DNA of 64,000 nt from Collinsella sp. BG-O-102. Lineage in GTDB: Bacteria; Actinomycetota; Coriobacteriia; Coriobacteriales; Coriobacteriaceae. Shown piece after piece: positions 43,083 to 52,675 of this stretch; position 1 is the stretch's first letter; every line of letters begins with the position of its first letter. The stretch spans positions 1 to 64,000 of the forward strand of contig NZ_JAMOKO010000003.1 of assembly GCF_023656745.1 (NCBI RefSeq), written 5' to 3'. Under the pieces are notes generated by a model. That model was given only the letters and a program-made list of their open reading frames with translations, ran no database searches and was not told the origin of the DNA. The translations under genes were made by a program, and so were the position numbers.

Positions 43083-44387
43083 ATGGATAACCTTGCCAAA
43101 CCCACAAACCGCGCGCTGTTTTTAGTTAGCGTTGCCGTGACCGGTGCGTTCGCAGGTGCCGCAGTCTGGCTGTTCTTCTTTGCGATGGAGCACGGCATTG
43201 ATTATTTGTGGACCGAGGTCCCGCATATGCTGGGTGTCTCTTCGCCCGAACTCGCCAGCGGCCCGTTTGGCTTTTTGCCGTACCCGTTTTTCGTTTGCCT
43301 GTTGGGCGGCTTGGTGATTGGCCTGTACGAAAAGATGACGGGCATCAAGACCGATGACCTCAACCAGGTGATGGCAAAGGTTAAGCAAGACGGGCGCTAC
43401 CCGTACGACAACCTGGGCAGGCTTTCGCTCGCGGCATTGCTGCCGCTGCTGTTTGGTGGAAGTATTGGACCGGAGGCCGGTCTGACCGGCGTTATCGCAG
43501 GTCTGTGCAGCTGGGTCGGCGATCGTATGCGTCGCTTTGGCGCCGAGTTTAGGGAGCTCACGCTGCTGGGCACCCAGGCTGCCCTGACGGCGCTCTTTAC
43601 CGCGCCCGTCTTTGGCTTTGTGGCGCCGCTTGCCGGTAGCACCGACGGCCAGGGTGAAGACGCCGACGATGAGTCCGCGTCCGGCGAGATCACCATCAAG
43701 CTGCCCAAGGCGCAAAAGACGGTGGTCTACGGTATTGCGATTGCCGGCGGTCTGGGCACCTACCTGCTGCTTGGACAGCTTGTGGGCGGCGGCATGGGCA
43801 TGCCCAGGTTCGAGTCCGCCGAGGTGGGCAACCTAGAGCTTACCTGGCTCGTCCCTCTGTCGTTGATCGGCACCGTCTGCGGCTGGCTGTACTTTGTCTC
43901 TGAGCATGCAAGCGAGGCACTGTCCCATGCAATAGGGGAGCGACCTGTCGTCAAGGCCATGCTGGCCGGTCTGGCACTCGCCATCTGTGGCACGGTCCTG
44001 CCCTATACCATGTTTGCCGGCGAGACCCAGGCCGACGTGCTCATGGAAACCTATCTGACCATTCCCGCTGGCGTGCTTATCGCGACCGGTCTTGTTAAGG
44101 CCATGCTGACGCCCGCCCTCATCAACCTTGGTTGGCGCGGCGGTCACTTCTTCCCGGTTATCTTCTCGGGCGTAAGCCTGGGCTATGGCCTTGCCATCCT
44201 CACCGGCGCAGATCCGGTCTTTTGCGTCGCCGTCTGCACGGCATCGACGATGGGTGCGGTCATGCGTCAGCCGGTCATGGTCGTGGGCCTGCTGCTCATG
44301 TGCTTCCCACTCAAGGGTATCGTCTGCATGATCATCGCGGCTGTCATCGCCGCCGGCATTCCACTGCCCAAGCCGCTGCGCAAGTAG
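43083..44387 (+). CDS. ClC-family chloride channel/transporter
   Basis: A 434-residue membrane protein of the ClC family: about ten helices, GGSIGPEAGLTG (GxGPEGP position with Ala for Gly), an internal acidic loop (QGEDADDESASGE), and GWRGGHFFPVIF (GxFxP motif). The gating-Glu equivalent is the E of GPEA. Likely a Cl-/H+ or F- related exchanger. An extra polar loop near residue 200 is unusual. Single gene with ribosome site GGGAGG. Confidence 0.88.
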   Translation: MDNLAKPTNRALFLVSVAVTGAFAGAAVWLFFFAMEHGIDYLWTEVPHMLGVSSPELASGPFGFLPYPFFVCLLGGLVIGLYEKMTGIKTDDLNQVMAKVKQDGRYPYDNLGRLSLAALLPLLFGGSIGPEAGLTGVIAGLCSWVGDRMRRFGAEFRELTLLGTQAALTALFTAPVFGFVAPLAGSTDGQGEDADDESASGEITIKLPKAQKTVVYGIAIAGGLGTYLLLGQLVGGGMGMPRFESAEVGNLELTWLVPLSLIGTVCGWLYFVSEHASEALSHAIGERPVVKAMLAGLALAICGTVLPYTMFAGETQADVLMETYLTIPAGVLIATGLVKAMLTPALINLGWRGGHFFPVIFSGVSLGYGLAILTGADPVFCVAVCTASTMGAVMRQPVMVVGLLLMCFPLKGIVCMIIAAVIAAGIPLPKPLRK

Positions 44388-44390
44388 TAC

Positions 44391-44423
44391 AGTGGCGCAC
44401 GCCGGGGACATGCCCTTTGCCAC
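44391..44423. repeat. Weak GGGACA-type palindrome after the ClC gene
   Basis: GTGGC (44392-44396) pairs with GCCAC (44419-44423) around GGGGACATGCCCTTT. Four bases after the ClC stop; a degenerate member of the GGGACA palindrome set. Confidence 0.35.
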
Positions 44424-44477
44424 GGATTTGCGGGGAGGGGCGGCGATCGCGTCCTTCGCGGATTGAGACTCGTGTGG

Positions 44478-45176
44478 CTACAGATCGCGTACTCGATAAA
44501 CCTTGGTGCTGACGGTGCAGCTGATTGCGCATAGTGCGAGCGCCAGTACGGCAATTCCTGCACACAGACAGCCAAGGACGGCAGGATTGGGATTCGCCCC
44601 GGCAATCGACATAAGCCAGTTGCTGATGGGGTTGGAGGAGCTCAGCGCTGCCATGGTAAGGCATCCGAGTAGGGCAAACAGGCCAACGGATAGGCGCAGT
44701 GCCTCCATGTGTCCAAATCGGAAGAACAGCGGCTGTGCCAAGAACACCATCATGAGGGAGATGAGCATCGATGCTGCCGAGGCAATTGCGATCTCAAAGA
44801 TGGTTTGTCCTGTCGAGGCCACGCCCGCGCTGTTGAAGAACGGAAGGGCGATGATGTTCAAAAGCACGGCGGCGCATGCCATGACGGCCGAGAAAGCAAT
44901 AATGCACAGGTAGCGTGCGCAGATGATGTCTTTGCGCGAGAACGGCAGCGTTGCCCGATAGCGCTCCCAGCCGTTTTGGTTATCGTAGCCAGCCAGTGAG
45001 TTCATGATTATGATGGGCGACATGGCGCTGACCGCGCAGGCGCCGGCGCTCATACCGGAATCGCCGTCCGATGCGATGGCAAGGGTTAGCACGACGAAGA
45101 TGAACAGGCCGACGCCCGCAATGCTCGGGATGAGCGTGCGAGCGATGGCGAGCTCGGACATAAAGGCGCGTTTCAT
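44478..45176 (-). CDS. ABC-2-type permease of the YtrA-regulated transporter
   Basis: A 232-residue membrane protein with six predicted helices (for example LIPSIAGVGLFIFVVLTLAI) and the ABC-2 pattern YDNQNGWERYRATLPFSRKD, the cytoplasmic coupling region. Its start overlaps the ATPase stop by four bases (ATGA). It is the third gene of the GntR-ATPase-permease operon, likely an exporter induced by cell-wall antibiotics as for YtrA/BcrAB-type systems. Confidence 0.88.
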   Translation of the reverse strand: MKRAFMSELAIARTLIPSIAGVGLFIFVVLTLAIASDGDSGMSAGACAVSAMSPIIIMNSLAGYDNQNGWERYRATLPFSRKDIICARYLCIIAFSAVMACAAVLLNIIALPFFNSAGVASTGQTIFEIAIASAASMLISLMMVFLAQPLFFRFGHMEALRLSVGLFALLGCLTMAALSSSNPISNWLMSIAGANPNPAVLGCLCAGIAVLALALCAISCTVSTKVYRVRDL

Positions 45177-46054
45177 TTCGAAGCCCCTTTCAGCGTGAGG
45201 CGCAGATAGTCGTCAATGGTTGCCCGATCGCAGGGAATCTCGGGAAAGGCCTCGAGCGTTTCGCGACGGTTGGGCACGAGCACGTCCACGCTATAGGCGT
45301 GGCGGGCGGCATGGGCACCTTCGACGCAAGTCATAAGCTCGGCGGCCAGCGCTTGGGTGCAGTGGGCGATGCCGGCGCGGTCGGTAATGTCCTCGCGCGG
45401 CAGGTCAAACACAATCGAGCCGTTATCGATGCAGATGACGCGGTCGGCGGTGCGATCGAGGTCGGACGTAATGTGGCTCGAGAGCAGCACGCTGTGCTGG
45501 TCGTCGGCGACAAAGGCAAGCAGCTCATCAAGCAGTTCCTCGCGTGCCATGGGATCGAGGCCCGCGGTGGCTTCGTCCAAAACGAGCAGCTTGGCATTGT
45601 GGCTGAGTGCACAGGCAAGCTGCAGTTTCATGCCCATGCCGCGGGAGAGGTCCTTGACCTTTGTCTTGGGATCGAGGCCAAATCGGTTGATGAATCCGGC
45701 GAACGTTTCGCGGTCCCACGTGGGGTACGCCGGGCCTACGAGCGACTCGACCTGGCCCACCTTGAGCGTGGAGGGGAAGGGGCACGTGTCCAGGACAAGA
45801 CCGACGCGGGAGCGTAGATGGCGTTGCGACCCATCGGGCGCGTCGGCGCCACAGCGCTGCCCAAACAGGTGCACCTCGCCGGCATCGAGCTTTATAAGCC
45901 CGAGCGCGGCGCGAATCGTCGTTGTTTTGCCGGCACCGTTTGCGCCTACAAAGCCGACGATCTGGCCAGGCTCCACGGCAAGCGTGACGTCGCGCAGCGA
46001 AAAGCGATCGCTCACATGGCGCGATGCACCTTTGATTTCTAGCAAATATTGCAT
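45173..46054 (-). CDS. ABC transporter ATP-binding protein
   Basis: A 293-residue ABC ATPase: Walker A GANGAGKTTT, signature LSRGMGMKLQLACAL (LSxGM form common in YtrB/BcrA), Walker B LLVLDEATAGLDP, H-loop LLSSHITSDLD. A ~70-residue C-terminal extension follows. It lies 23 bases after the GntR gene and overlaps the permease gene by four bases. Confidence 0.92.
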   Translation of the reverse strand: MQYLLEIKGASRHVSDRFSLRDVTLAVEPGQIVGFVGANGAGKTTTIRAALGLIKLDAGEVHLFGQRCGADAPDGSQRHLRSRVGLVLDTCPFPSTLKVGQVESLVGPAYPTWDRETFAGFINRFGLDPKTKVKDLSRGMGMKLQLACALSHNAKLLVLDEATAGLDPMAREELLDELLAFVADDQHSVLLSSHITSDLDRTADRVICIDNGSIVFDLPREDITDRAGIAHCTQALAAELMTCVEGAHAARHAYSVDVLVPNRRETLEAFPEIPCDRATIDDYLRLTLKGASK

Positions 46055-46077
46055 GGTATAGCCTTTCTTGCAGATGG

Positions 46078-46458
46078 CTACTGCATGGTTTCGGGGGCTA
46101 CCAGGTCGAGCATCTCGTGCAGCTTGTCGCGCGTGACACCCAGGGTTTCGGCTTGGCTCGCCGCTTTCGCAAGCAGCTCTTCGATATGGCAGAGCTGGTT
46201 TTCGCGCAAGAGCTCCTGGTTGCCCTCGGCGACAAAACAGCCCTTGCCCTGCACGGTGCAGATAAACCCGAGCTGCTCCAGGTCGGCGTAGGCGCGCTTT
46301 GTGGTGATGACGCTCACGCCAAGATCGCTCGCGAGTGCACGGATACTGGGGAGTTTGGCTCCCGCAGCGAGCGTGCCCGATAGGATCTGAGCTTTGACCT
46401 GCGAGGATATCTGTTCGTAGATGGGCTTATCGCTCGAATTGGATAGGATGATGTCCAC
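46078..46458 (-). CDS. GntR-family (YtrA-type) regulator
   Basis: A 126-residue short GntR protein. GTG 46458 is the start, with AAGGAG six bases upstream. Winged helix: PIYEQISSQVKAQILSGTL, LPSIRALASDLGVSVITTKR, YADLEQLGFICTVQGKG. The short C-terminal helical part is YtrA type. It heads its own ABC operon and very likely represses it through the AT-rich dyads at 46481-46519. Confidence 0.92.
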   Translation of the reverse strand: MDIILSNSSDKPIYEQISSQVKAQILSGTLAAGAKLPSIRALASDLGVSVITTKRAYADLEQLGFICTVQGKGCFVAEGNQELLRENQLCHIEELLAKAASQAETLGVTRDKLHEMLDLVAPETMQ

Positions 46459-46480
46459 AGCGGCTCCTTAGCTGATGGGC

Positions 46481-46536
46481 TACACGTGTATATAACCGGT
46501 AAGTACAGTATATATACACTATGCACAGTTCTGCAA
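46481..46536 (-). promoter_or_regulatory. Promoter and YtrA-type operator of the GntR-ABC operon
   Basis: On the minus strand TTGCAG (46536-46531), an 18-base spacer and TATACT (46512-46507) form a promoter. The -10 is covered by the palindrome GTATATATAC (46508-46517, within AGTATATATACACT), and a second palindrome TACACGTGTA (46481-46490) lies just downstream, matching the GTAnnnnnTAC-like sites of YtrA regulators. Confidence 0.6.
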
Positions 46537-46673
46537 GAGGCAAATGCGGATTGGACCGGCCGCCCAGGCCCCAACTGATGAATTTGTCCTGATAGGTGCC
46601 CTAGAGCGGGATTTCACGGCTACAATAATGCGGTTACAACGACGTAATGCACTCAATGCAAGAAAGGATCCGC

Positions 46674-48287
<1,614 letters not shown>

Positions 48288-48329
48288 CGCATCGGCGCGG
48301 TGGCCCTGCGGGGCTGCCGCGCCGTTTGC

Positions 48330-48358
48330 TTGCCTTATGCCGTGTGAGCGGCTATTAT
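48330..48358 (+). promoter_or_regulatory. Promoter of the queuosine-precursor transporter
   Basis: TTGCCT (48330-48335), 17-base spacer, TATTAT (48353-48358). Transcription would begin near 48365, 23 bases before the riboswitch hairpin. Confidence 0.6.
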
Positions 48359-48387
48359 ACCCACCGTCGTCTCAAGACCGGGGCGTC

Positions 48388-48437
48388 CGAGCAGTTCGGG
48401 TCCGATATCCTGCTCGTTAAACCTAAAACCAAAGGAG
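48388..48437 (+). ncRNA. Probable preQ1-I riboswitch
   Basis: CGAGCAG (48388-48394) pairs with CTGCTCG (48410-48416). The loop begins TTC then GGGT and ends C, and an A-rich tail with ACC triplets (48417-48430) runs straight into the ribosome site AAAGGAG. This copies the preQ1-I layout: stem, loop opening UUC, pseudoknot between loop and A-rich tail next to the Shine-Dalgarno. The downstream gene is a classic preQ1 target. Ligand binding would hide the ribosome site. The loop-tail pairing here would be GGU/ACC rather than the common UAG/CUA. Confidence 0.6.
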
Positions 48438-48443
48438 TACATA

Positions 48444-49166
48444 ATGATCAAGAAGGTCATGGAGGACTACAAGGTCCTGCTGCGGAGCATTCCCGCGGCA
48501 ACGGTTTCGCTGTTTTTCGTGAGCGTCATCATGATGAACCTGCTGGCCAACAAAGAGCTTATCAGCCTGCCGTATCTGGCACTCGATTGCGGCTTTGTGG
48601 TGAGCTGGGTTTCGTTTTTGTGCCAGGACATGATCTGCAAGCGCTTTGGCGCCAAGGCATCCATCAAAATCTCTATCCTCGCGCTGCTGGTCAACCTGGC
48701 CGTGAGCCTGTGCTTTTGGGCATGCTCGCTCACGCCCGGTATGTGGGGCGCCTACTACGACACCGGCATGATCGAGGTCAACACCGCCCTTAACGCCACC
48801 ATCGGCGGCACCTGGTACGTGGTGCTGGGCTCTTCGCTGGCAATGCTCGTTTCTGCCGTGGTTAACTCCACGCTCAACCAGTCGCTCGGCCGCATGCTCA
48901 AAAAGAATAACTTTGCGAGCTTCGCCTTCCGCTCCTATGTGTCCACGGGTGTTGGCCAGTTTATCGACAATCTGGTCTTTGCTATTGTGGTGAGCCACAC
49001 GTTCTTCGGCTGGACCTGGGTGCAAGTCCTCATGTGCTCGCTGACGGGCGCTGTTGCCGAGCTGCTGTGCGAGGTCTTCCTGAGCCCCGTGGGCTACAAG
49101 GTCGTGCGCGGCTGGGAGCGCGAGAATGTGGGTTCCGAGTACCTCGAGCGCCACGCAACCGCCTAA
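48444..49166 (+). CDS. VUT-family queuosine precursor transporter
   Basis: A 240-residue membrane protein of the Vut_1/YhhQ family with about six helices and family motifs LALDCGFVVSWVSFLCQDM and FIDNLVFAIVV. YhhQ-type proteins import preQ0/preQ1/queuine for tRNA modification. Ribosome site AAAGGAG lies at the end of the riboswitch tail. The SDR gene follows at 10 bases and is probably co-transcribed. Confidence 0.9.
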   Translation: MIKKVMEDYKVLLRSIPAATVSLFFVSVIMMNLLANKELISLPYLALDCGFVVSWVSFLCQDMICKRFGAKASIKISILALLVNLAVSLCFWACSLTPGMWGAYYDTGMIEVNTALNATIGGTWYVVLGSSLAMLVSAVVNSTLNQSLGRMLKKNNFASFAFRSYVSTGVGQFIDNLVFAIVVSHTFFGWTWVQVLMCSLTGAVAELLCEVFLSPVGYKVVRGWERENVGSEYLERHATA

Positions 49167-49175
49167 GGAGCAAGT

Positions 49176-49856
49176 ATGCGGGTTTTGATCACGGGCGCTT
49201 CGGGCGGTATCGGAGCCGCATGCGTGCAGCGCTTTTTGGACGAGGGCCACGAGGTTGTGGGCTTTGATCTGCTGCCGGCGGCGGTCGAACACGAGCGCTA
49301 CCGCCATCTGATCGTTGATGTCCGCGAGCCGGGCTCGTTTCCAGGCGACCTTGAACCCCAGGTAATCGTGAACGTTGCCGGTACGCAGGATTCGGCCGAT
49401 GACATCGCCGCCAACCTGTATGGCACCATCAACGTGACCGAGCGCTACGCCTTTGCGGGGGAGGGGCTTGCCGCCAAGCCGGCGCCCGCTATCAAATCCG
49501 TGGTCAATGTGGGGTCGGCGAGCGGGCATACGGGATCGGAGTTTCCTGCCTATGCTGCCAGCAAGGGCGGCGTTATCGCCTACACCAAGAACCTTGCAAA
49601 CCGCCTGGCGCCGCAGGCCATCGCCAACAGTGTGGACCCGGGCGGCGTTATCACGCCGCTCAACCGTTGCGTGATGGAAGACGAGCGCCTGTGGAATCAG
49701 ATTATGGAGCTCACGCCGCTTAAACGCTGGGCCACCGCCCAAGAGATCGCCGAGTGGATCTACTTTGTGGGCGTGACCAACCGGTTTATGACCGGACAGA
49801 GTCTGTTGATCGATGGCGGCGAGGCCGGCCGCACGCAATTTATTTGGCCCGAATAG
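49176..49856 (+). CDS. Short-chain dehydrogenase/reductase
   Basis: A 226-residue classical SDR: nucleotide loop TGASGGIGAAC (residues 6-16), NVAG, catalytic Ser-Tyr-Lys in GSASGH and YAASKGG, then DPGGVITPL. Substrate unknown. It follows the queuosine transporter at 10 bases and ends at a shared strong terminator. Confidence 0.9.
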   Translation: MRVLITGASGGIGAACVQRFLDEGHEVVGFDLLPAAVEHERYRHLIVDVREPGSFPGDLEPQVIVNVAGTQDSADDIAANLYGTINVTERYAFAGEGLAAKPAPAIKSVVNVGSASGHTGSEFPAYAASKGGVIAYTKNLANRLAPQAIANSVDPGGVITPLNRCVMEDERLWNQIMELTPLKRWATAQEIAEWIYFVGVTNRFMTGQSLLIDGGEAGRTQFIWPE

Positions 49857-49857
49857 G

Positions 49858-49893
49858 AAACGCGCCCGATGGAAAGCCGTCGGGCGCGTTTTT
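49858..49893. terminator. Terminator between SDR and ung
   Basis: AAACGCGCCCGA (49858-49869) pairs perfectly with TCGGGCGCGTTT (49880-49891), followed by TT on the plus strand. Lies between convergent genes and probably serves the plus strand best. Confidence 0.85.
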
Positions 49894-49906
49894 GATGTAT
49901 CGATTT

Positions 49907-50632
49907 TTAGCCGAGGCAAGTCCAGTTGACGGGGGTCGAGCCGTGCTGTTCGAGTAGCCGATTGGCTGCCGAGAAGGGACGCGACCCCATAAAGGCGGGG
50001 AGTTCTGCCGTGGCACGATTGGCCGAAAGCGGCGAGGGGTGCGTGGAGGCCAGACAGAACTTGTCGGTTGCCTTGCCCGCGTCAGTTGCGACGAGCTTGC
50101 CCTCGACCATCTGCTGGGCAAAGCGGCCCCATGCCAAAAAGACAACCGGTTGAGGCAGCTGGCAGCAGCGTTCGATAACGTAGTCGGTGAGCGTGCTCCA
50201 GCCCAGCTTGGCGTGCGAGTTCGCGGCATGCTCGCGCACGGTGAGCGTAGTGTTGAGAAGCAGGACGCCCTGTTGTGCCCATGGCGTTAAATCTCCTGTG
50301 GCGGGAATGGGACAACCCAGATCGGCATTGAGTTCCTTGTAGATGTTGCGCAGGCTCGGCGGCAACTTGGTTTGCGTCGCGGGGACCGAGAACGACAGCC
50401 CCATGGCCTGGTTGGGTCCGTGATAGGGGTCTTGACCCAAGATGACAACCTTGACCTGGTCGGCCGGCGTGTAGGCGAGGGCATTGAGGATGTCGTCTTG
50501 TGCCGGGTAGATAGTCTGCTCGGCACGCAAAAGGGCGATGCGCTCGAGCAGCTGGTTCGTAGTGTCACGTACCGGCTGCGGTGCATCGCCCAACCAAGTT
50601 GCTATGTTGCGGTCGCGGGTCGCGGCGTCCAT
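49907..50632 (-). CDS. ung: Uracil-DNA glycosylase
   Basis: A 241-residue family 1 uracil-DNA glycosylase. Water-activating loop GQDPYHGPNQAMGLSFS with catalytic Asp (~residue 67), PPSLRNIYKEL, LLLNTTLTV uracil pocket and the minor-groove loop HPSPLSA. Removes uracil from DNA in base excision repair. Single gene. Confidence 0.95.
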   Translation of the reverse strand: MDAATRDRNIATWLGDAPQPVRDTTNQLLERIALLRAEQTIYPAQDDILNALAYTPADQVKVVILGQDPYHGPNQAMGLSFSVPATQTKLPPSLRNIYKELNADLGCPIPATGDLTPWAQQGVLLLNTTLTVREHAANSHAKLGWSTLTDYVIERCCQLPQPVVFLAWGRFAQQMVEGKLVATDAGKATDKFCLASTHPSPLSANRATAELPAFMGSRPFSAANRLLEQHGSTPVNWTCLG

Positions 50633-50720
50633 GGGGCTCCTTTACGTCAGATGCTCTGTTGGCATCTATTGTAAAGGCGCACCGGTTGCCTTTATGCCGC
50701 GGCTGTATGAAGAGTGGGGT

Positions 50721-51623
50721 CTACGAGGCTTGCTCGGGTGCTCCTGCCATGCGAGCCTGTCCATGTGCGCGGAGGCGCGGAAGCTCGACGGTTGCCACCA
50801 TGACGCCGGTGAGGATGAGGGCGGCGCCAAAGAAGGCGATGGGGCTCAGGACCTCGCCGACCAGGAAGAACGAGAAGACGGCGGAGCAGACTGGCTCGAG
50901 CGAGAAGGCGAAGCCGGTGGTCTCGGCGGGCACGTGGGGCTGCACGAGCGTCTGGGTGATAAAACCGTAGGCAGAGCAGATGAGCGCGAGGGCAACGACG
51001 ACCACGATCTCGCTGGGCGTACTGGGAAGTGTGAAACCGCCAAAGACGCATGCGGCAATGCCCGAGAACAGGCCGCCAAAGCTCAACTGCCAAACGCCCA
51101 GGGACAGCGGGTCGACATCTTCGACAAAGCGCTTGGCTACGATAATGTGGCCGGCATAGATAAAAGCGGAGAGCAGCATGATGAGCGCGCCCGGATTCAG
51201 GCTGGTGAAGTCGGTGCCCGAGAGCAGCAACATGCCGCAGGTGACGATGGCGGTGCCGATGAGCACTTTGCGCTCGGGGGCGCGGCGCAGCAGGGCGGCG
51301 TTGGCAAACGGCACGATCACGACCGTCAGGCTCTGCAAAAAGCCGGCAGTGGAGGCAGAGGTGAGGCTGGAGCCCAGGCACATGCAGGTGAGCTCGGTTG
51401 CCATGATGGCGCCGATGATGGCGGCGCGAACCATAAGGTCGCGGTTGATGCGGAACGCGCGCTTGTGGAAGAGCAGCAGGCAGACCACAAAGGCGATGAT
51501 GCAGCGTAGCGCGACGATGCTCGTGGCGTTCATGCTGTCCATGCCGATCTTCATGAGAGGGTACGAAAAGCCCCATGCGACGGGAACGGAAAATGAGAGC
51601 GCGATTGCTTTTTTGCGATCCAT
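50721..51623 (-). CDS. EamA/DMT-family transporter
   Basis: A 300-residue drug/metabolite transporter with ten helices in two EamA repeats (AWGFSYPLMKIGMDSM; then LSAFIYAGHIIVAKRF and EPVCSAVFSFFLVGEVLS). Substrate unknown. It is divergent from the LysR gene over 158 bases, so the regulator likely controls it. Confidence 0.9.
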   Translation of the reverse strand: MDRKKAIALSFSVPVAWGFSYPLMKIGMDSMNATSIVALRCIIAFVVCLLLFHKRAFRINRDLMVRAAIIGAIMATELTCMCLGSSLTSASTAGFLQSLTVVIVPFANAALLRRAPERKVLIGTAIVTCGMLLLSGTDFTSLNPGALIMLLSAFIYAGHIIVAKRFVEDVDPLSLGVWQLSFGGLFSGIAACVFGGFTLPSTPSEIVVVVALALICSAYGFITQTLVQPHVPAETTGFAFSLEPVCSAVFSFFLVGEVLSPIAFFGAALILTGVMVATVELPRLRAHGQARMAGAPEQAS

Positions 51624-51781
51624 GGGACTCCTTTTGTTACAGAACGGTTTCGTACAAAGGATTCTGCTCCCAGATGTGGATGTAGTAAAGCGAATGTATC
51701 TTCAGTATGATTAAGAAATGCTAAAGTAGGCGCGAAAAGCGCTGACAAAACGTTTTACGGCTGCATTGATGTGGAGGCACG

Positions 51782-52648
51782 ATGACATCGCGGTATCAGA
51801 TTGTTTGTATGGTGGTCGATCGCGGCAGTCTTAAGGGCGCGGCGGACGAGCTGGGCTATACGCAAAGTGCGGTGAGCCAGGCCGTCAAAGCGCTCGAGCG
51901 CGAGCTGGGTACCACGCTTATCGAGCGCGGAAAGCAGGGCGTTACGCTTACGCGCGACGGTAAACAATATCTGCCGTACCTGCGCCAGATCGTGACTGCC
52001 GAGGCCGAGCTCGAGGGCAAGCGCCAGGAGCTGCTGGGGCTTTCGTCGACCGATATTCGCATTGCGACGTTTACCAACGTGAGTCGAACCGTGTTGCCGC
52101 GCGTGATCCGCGACTTTGGGGCCCTGCATCCGGGCGTGCACTTTACCCTCAAGCAGGGCGATTACACGCGCAACGCCCAGTGGGTGCACGATGGCGTGGT
52201 TGACTTTTGCTTTACGGCACGCGGGTTTACCGCTGGTCTCGAGAAGCGCGTGGTCTATCACGACGAGTTGGTAGCATTATTGCCGGCCGCGCATCCACTG
52301 ACGGCAAAGGAAAAGGTGACACTCGCCGACCTGGCGTCCGAGCCGTTTGTGCTGCTGGATGAGGGCGAACAGAGCCTGGTGCTCGATGCATTTGCTGCGC
52401 ATGGCCTGTCGCCGTATGTGACGAGTGAGGTGACCGACGACTACACCATCATGGCGATGGTGGAGGAGGGCCTAGGCGTGAGCATGCTATATCGCCGTAC
52501 CGTTGAGGGCATGCGAGCCGATATTCGCGTGCGGCCCATCGTGCACGCCCCCTCGCGCGACGTAGTGGCAGCCTGGCGCAGTTGGGACACCATGCCTATC
52601 GCCACGAGGCGCTTTATCGACTACATGAGCTCACATATTGTCAATTAA
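51782..52648 (+). CDS. LysR-family regulator
   Basis: A 288-residue LysR protein: HTH DRGSLKGAADELGYTQSAVS, QAVKALERELGTTLIERGKQ, then a substrate-binding domain (DIRIATFTNVSRTVLPRVI). The divergent EamA exporter is the probable target; a loose CTTnAG...CTnAAG dyad lies around 51700-51726. Ligand unknown. Confidence 0.9.
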   Translation: MTSRYQIVCMVVDRGSLKGAADELGYTQSAVSQAVKALERELGTTLIERGKQGVTLTRDGKQYLPYLRQIVTAEAELEGKRQELLGLSSTDIRIATFTNVSRTVLPRVIRDFGALHPGVHFTLKQGDYTRNAQWVHDGVVDFCFTARGFTAGLEKRVVYHDELVALLPAAHPLTAKEKVTLADLASEPFVLLDEGEQSLVLDAFAAHGLSPYVTSEVTDDYTIMAMVEEGLGVSMLYRRTVEGMRADIRVRPIVHAPSRDVVAAWRSWDTMPIATRRFIDYMSSHIVN

Positions 52649-52675
52649 TGACTGGCGTGGCGTTGAGTGCGGTGT

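Noticed and set aside
44378-44423. Strong terminator after the ClC gene
   Set aside because: Only five paired bases at the ends and no T-run; listed as a weak palindrome instead.
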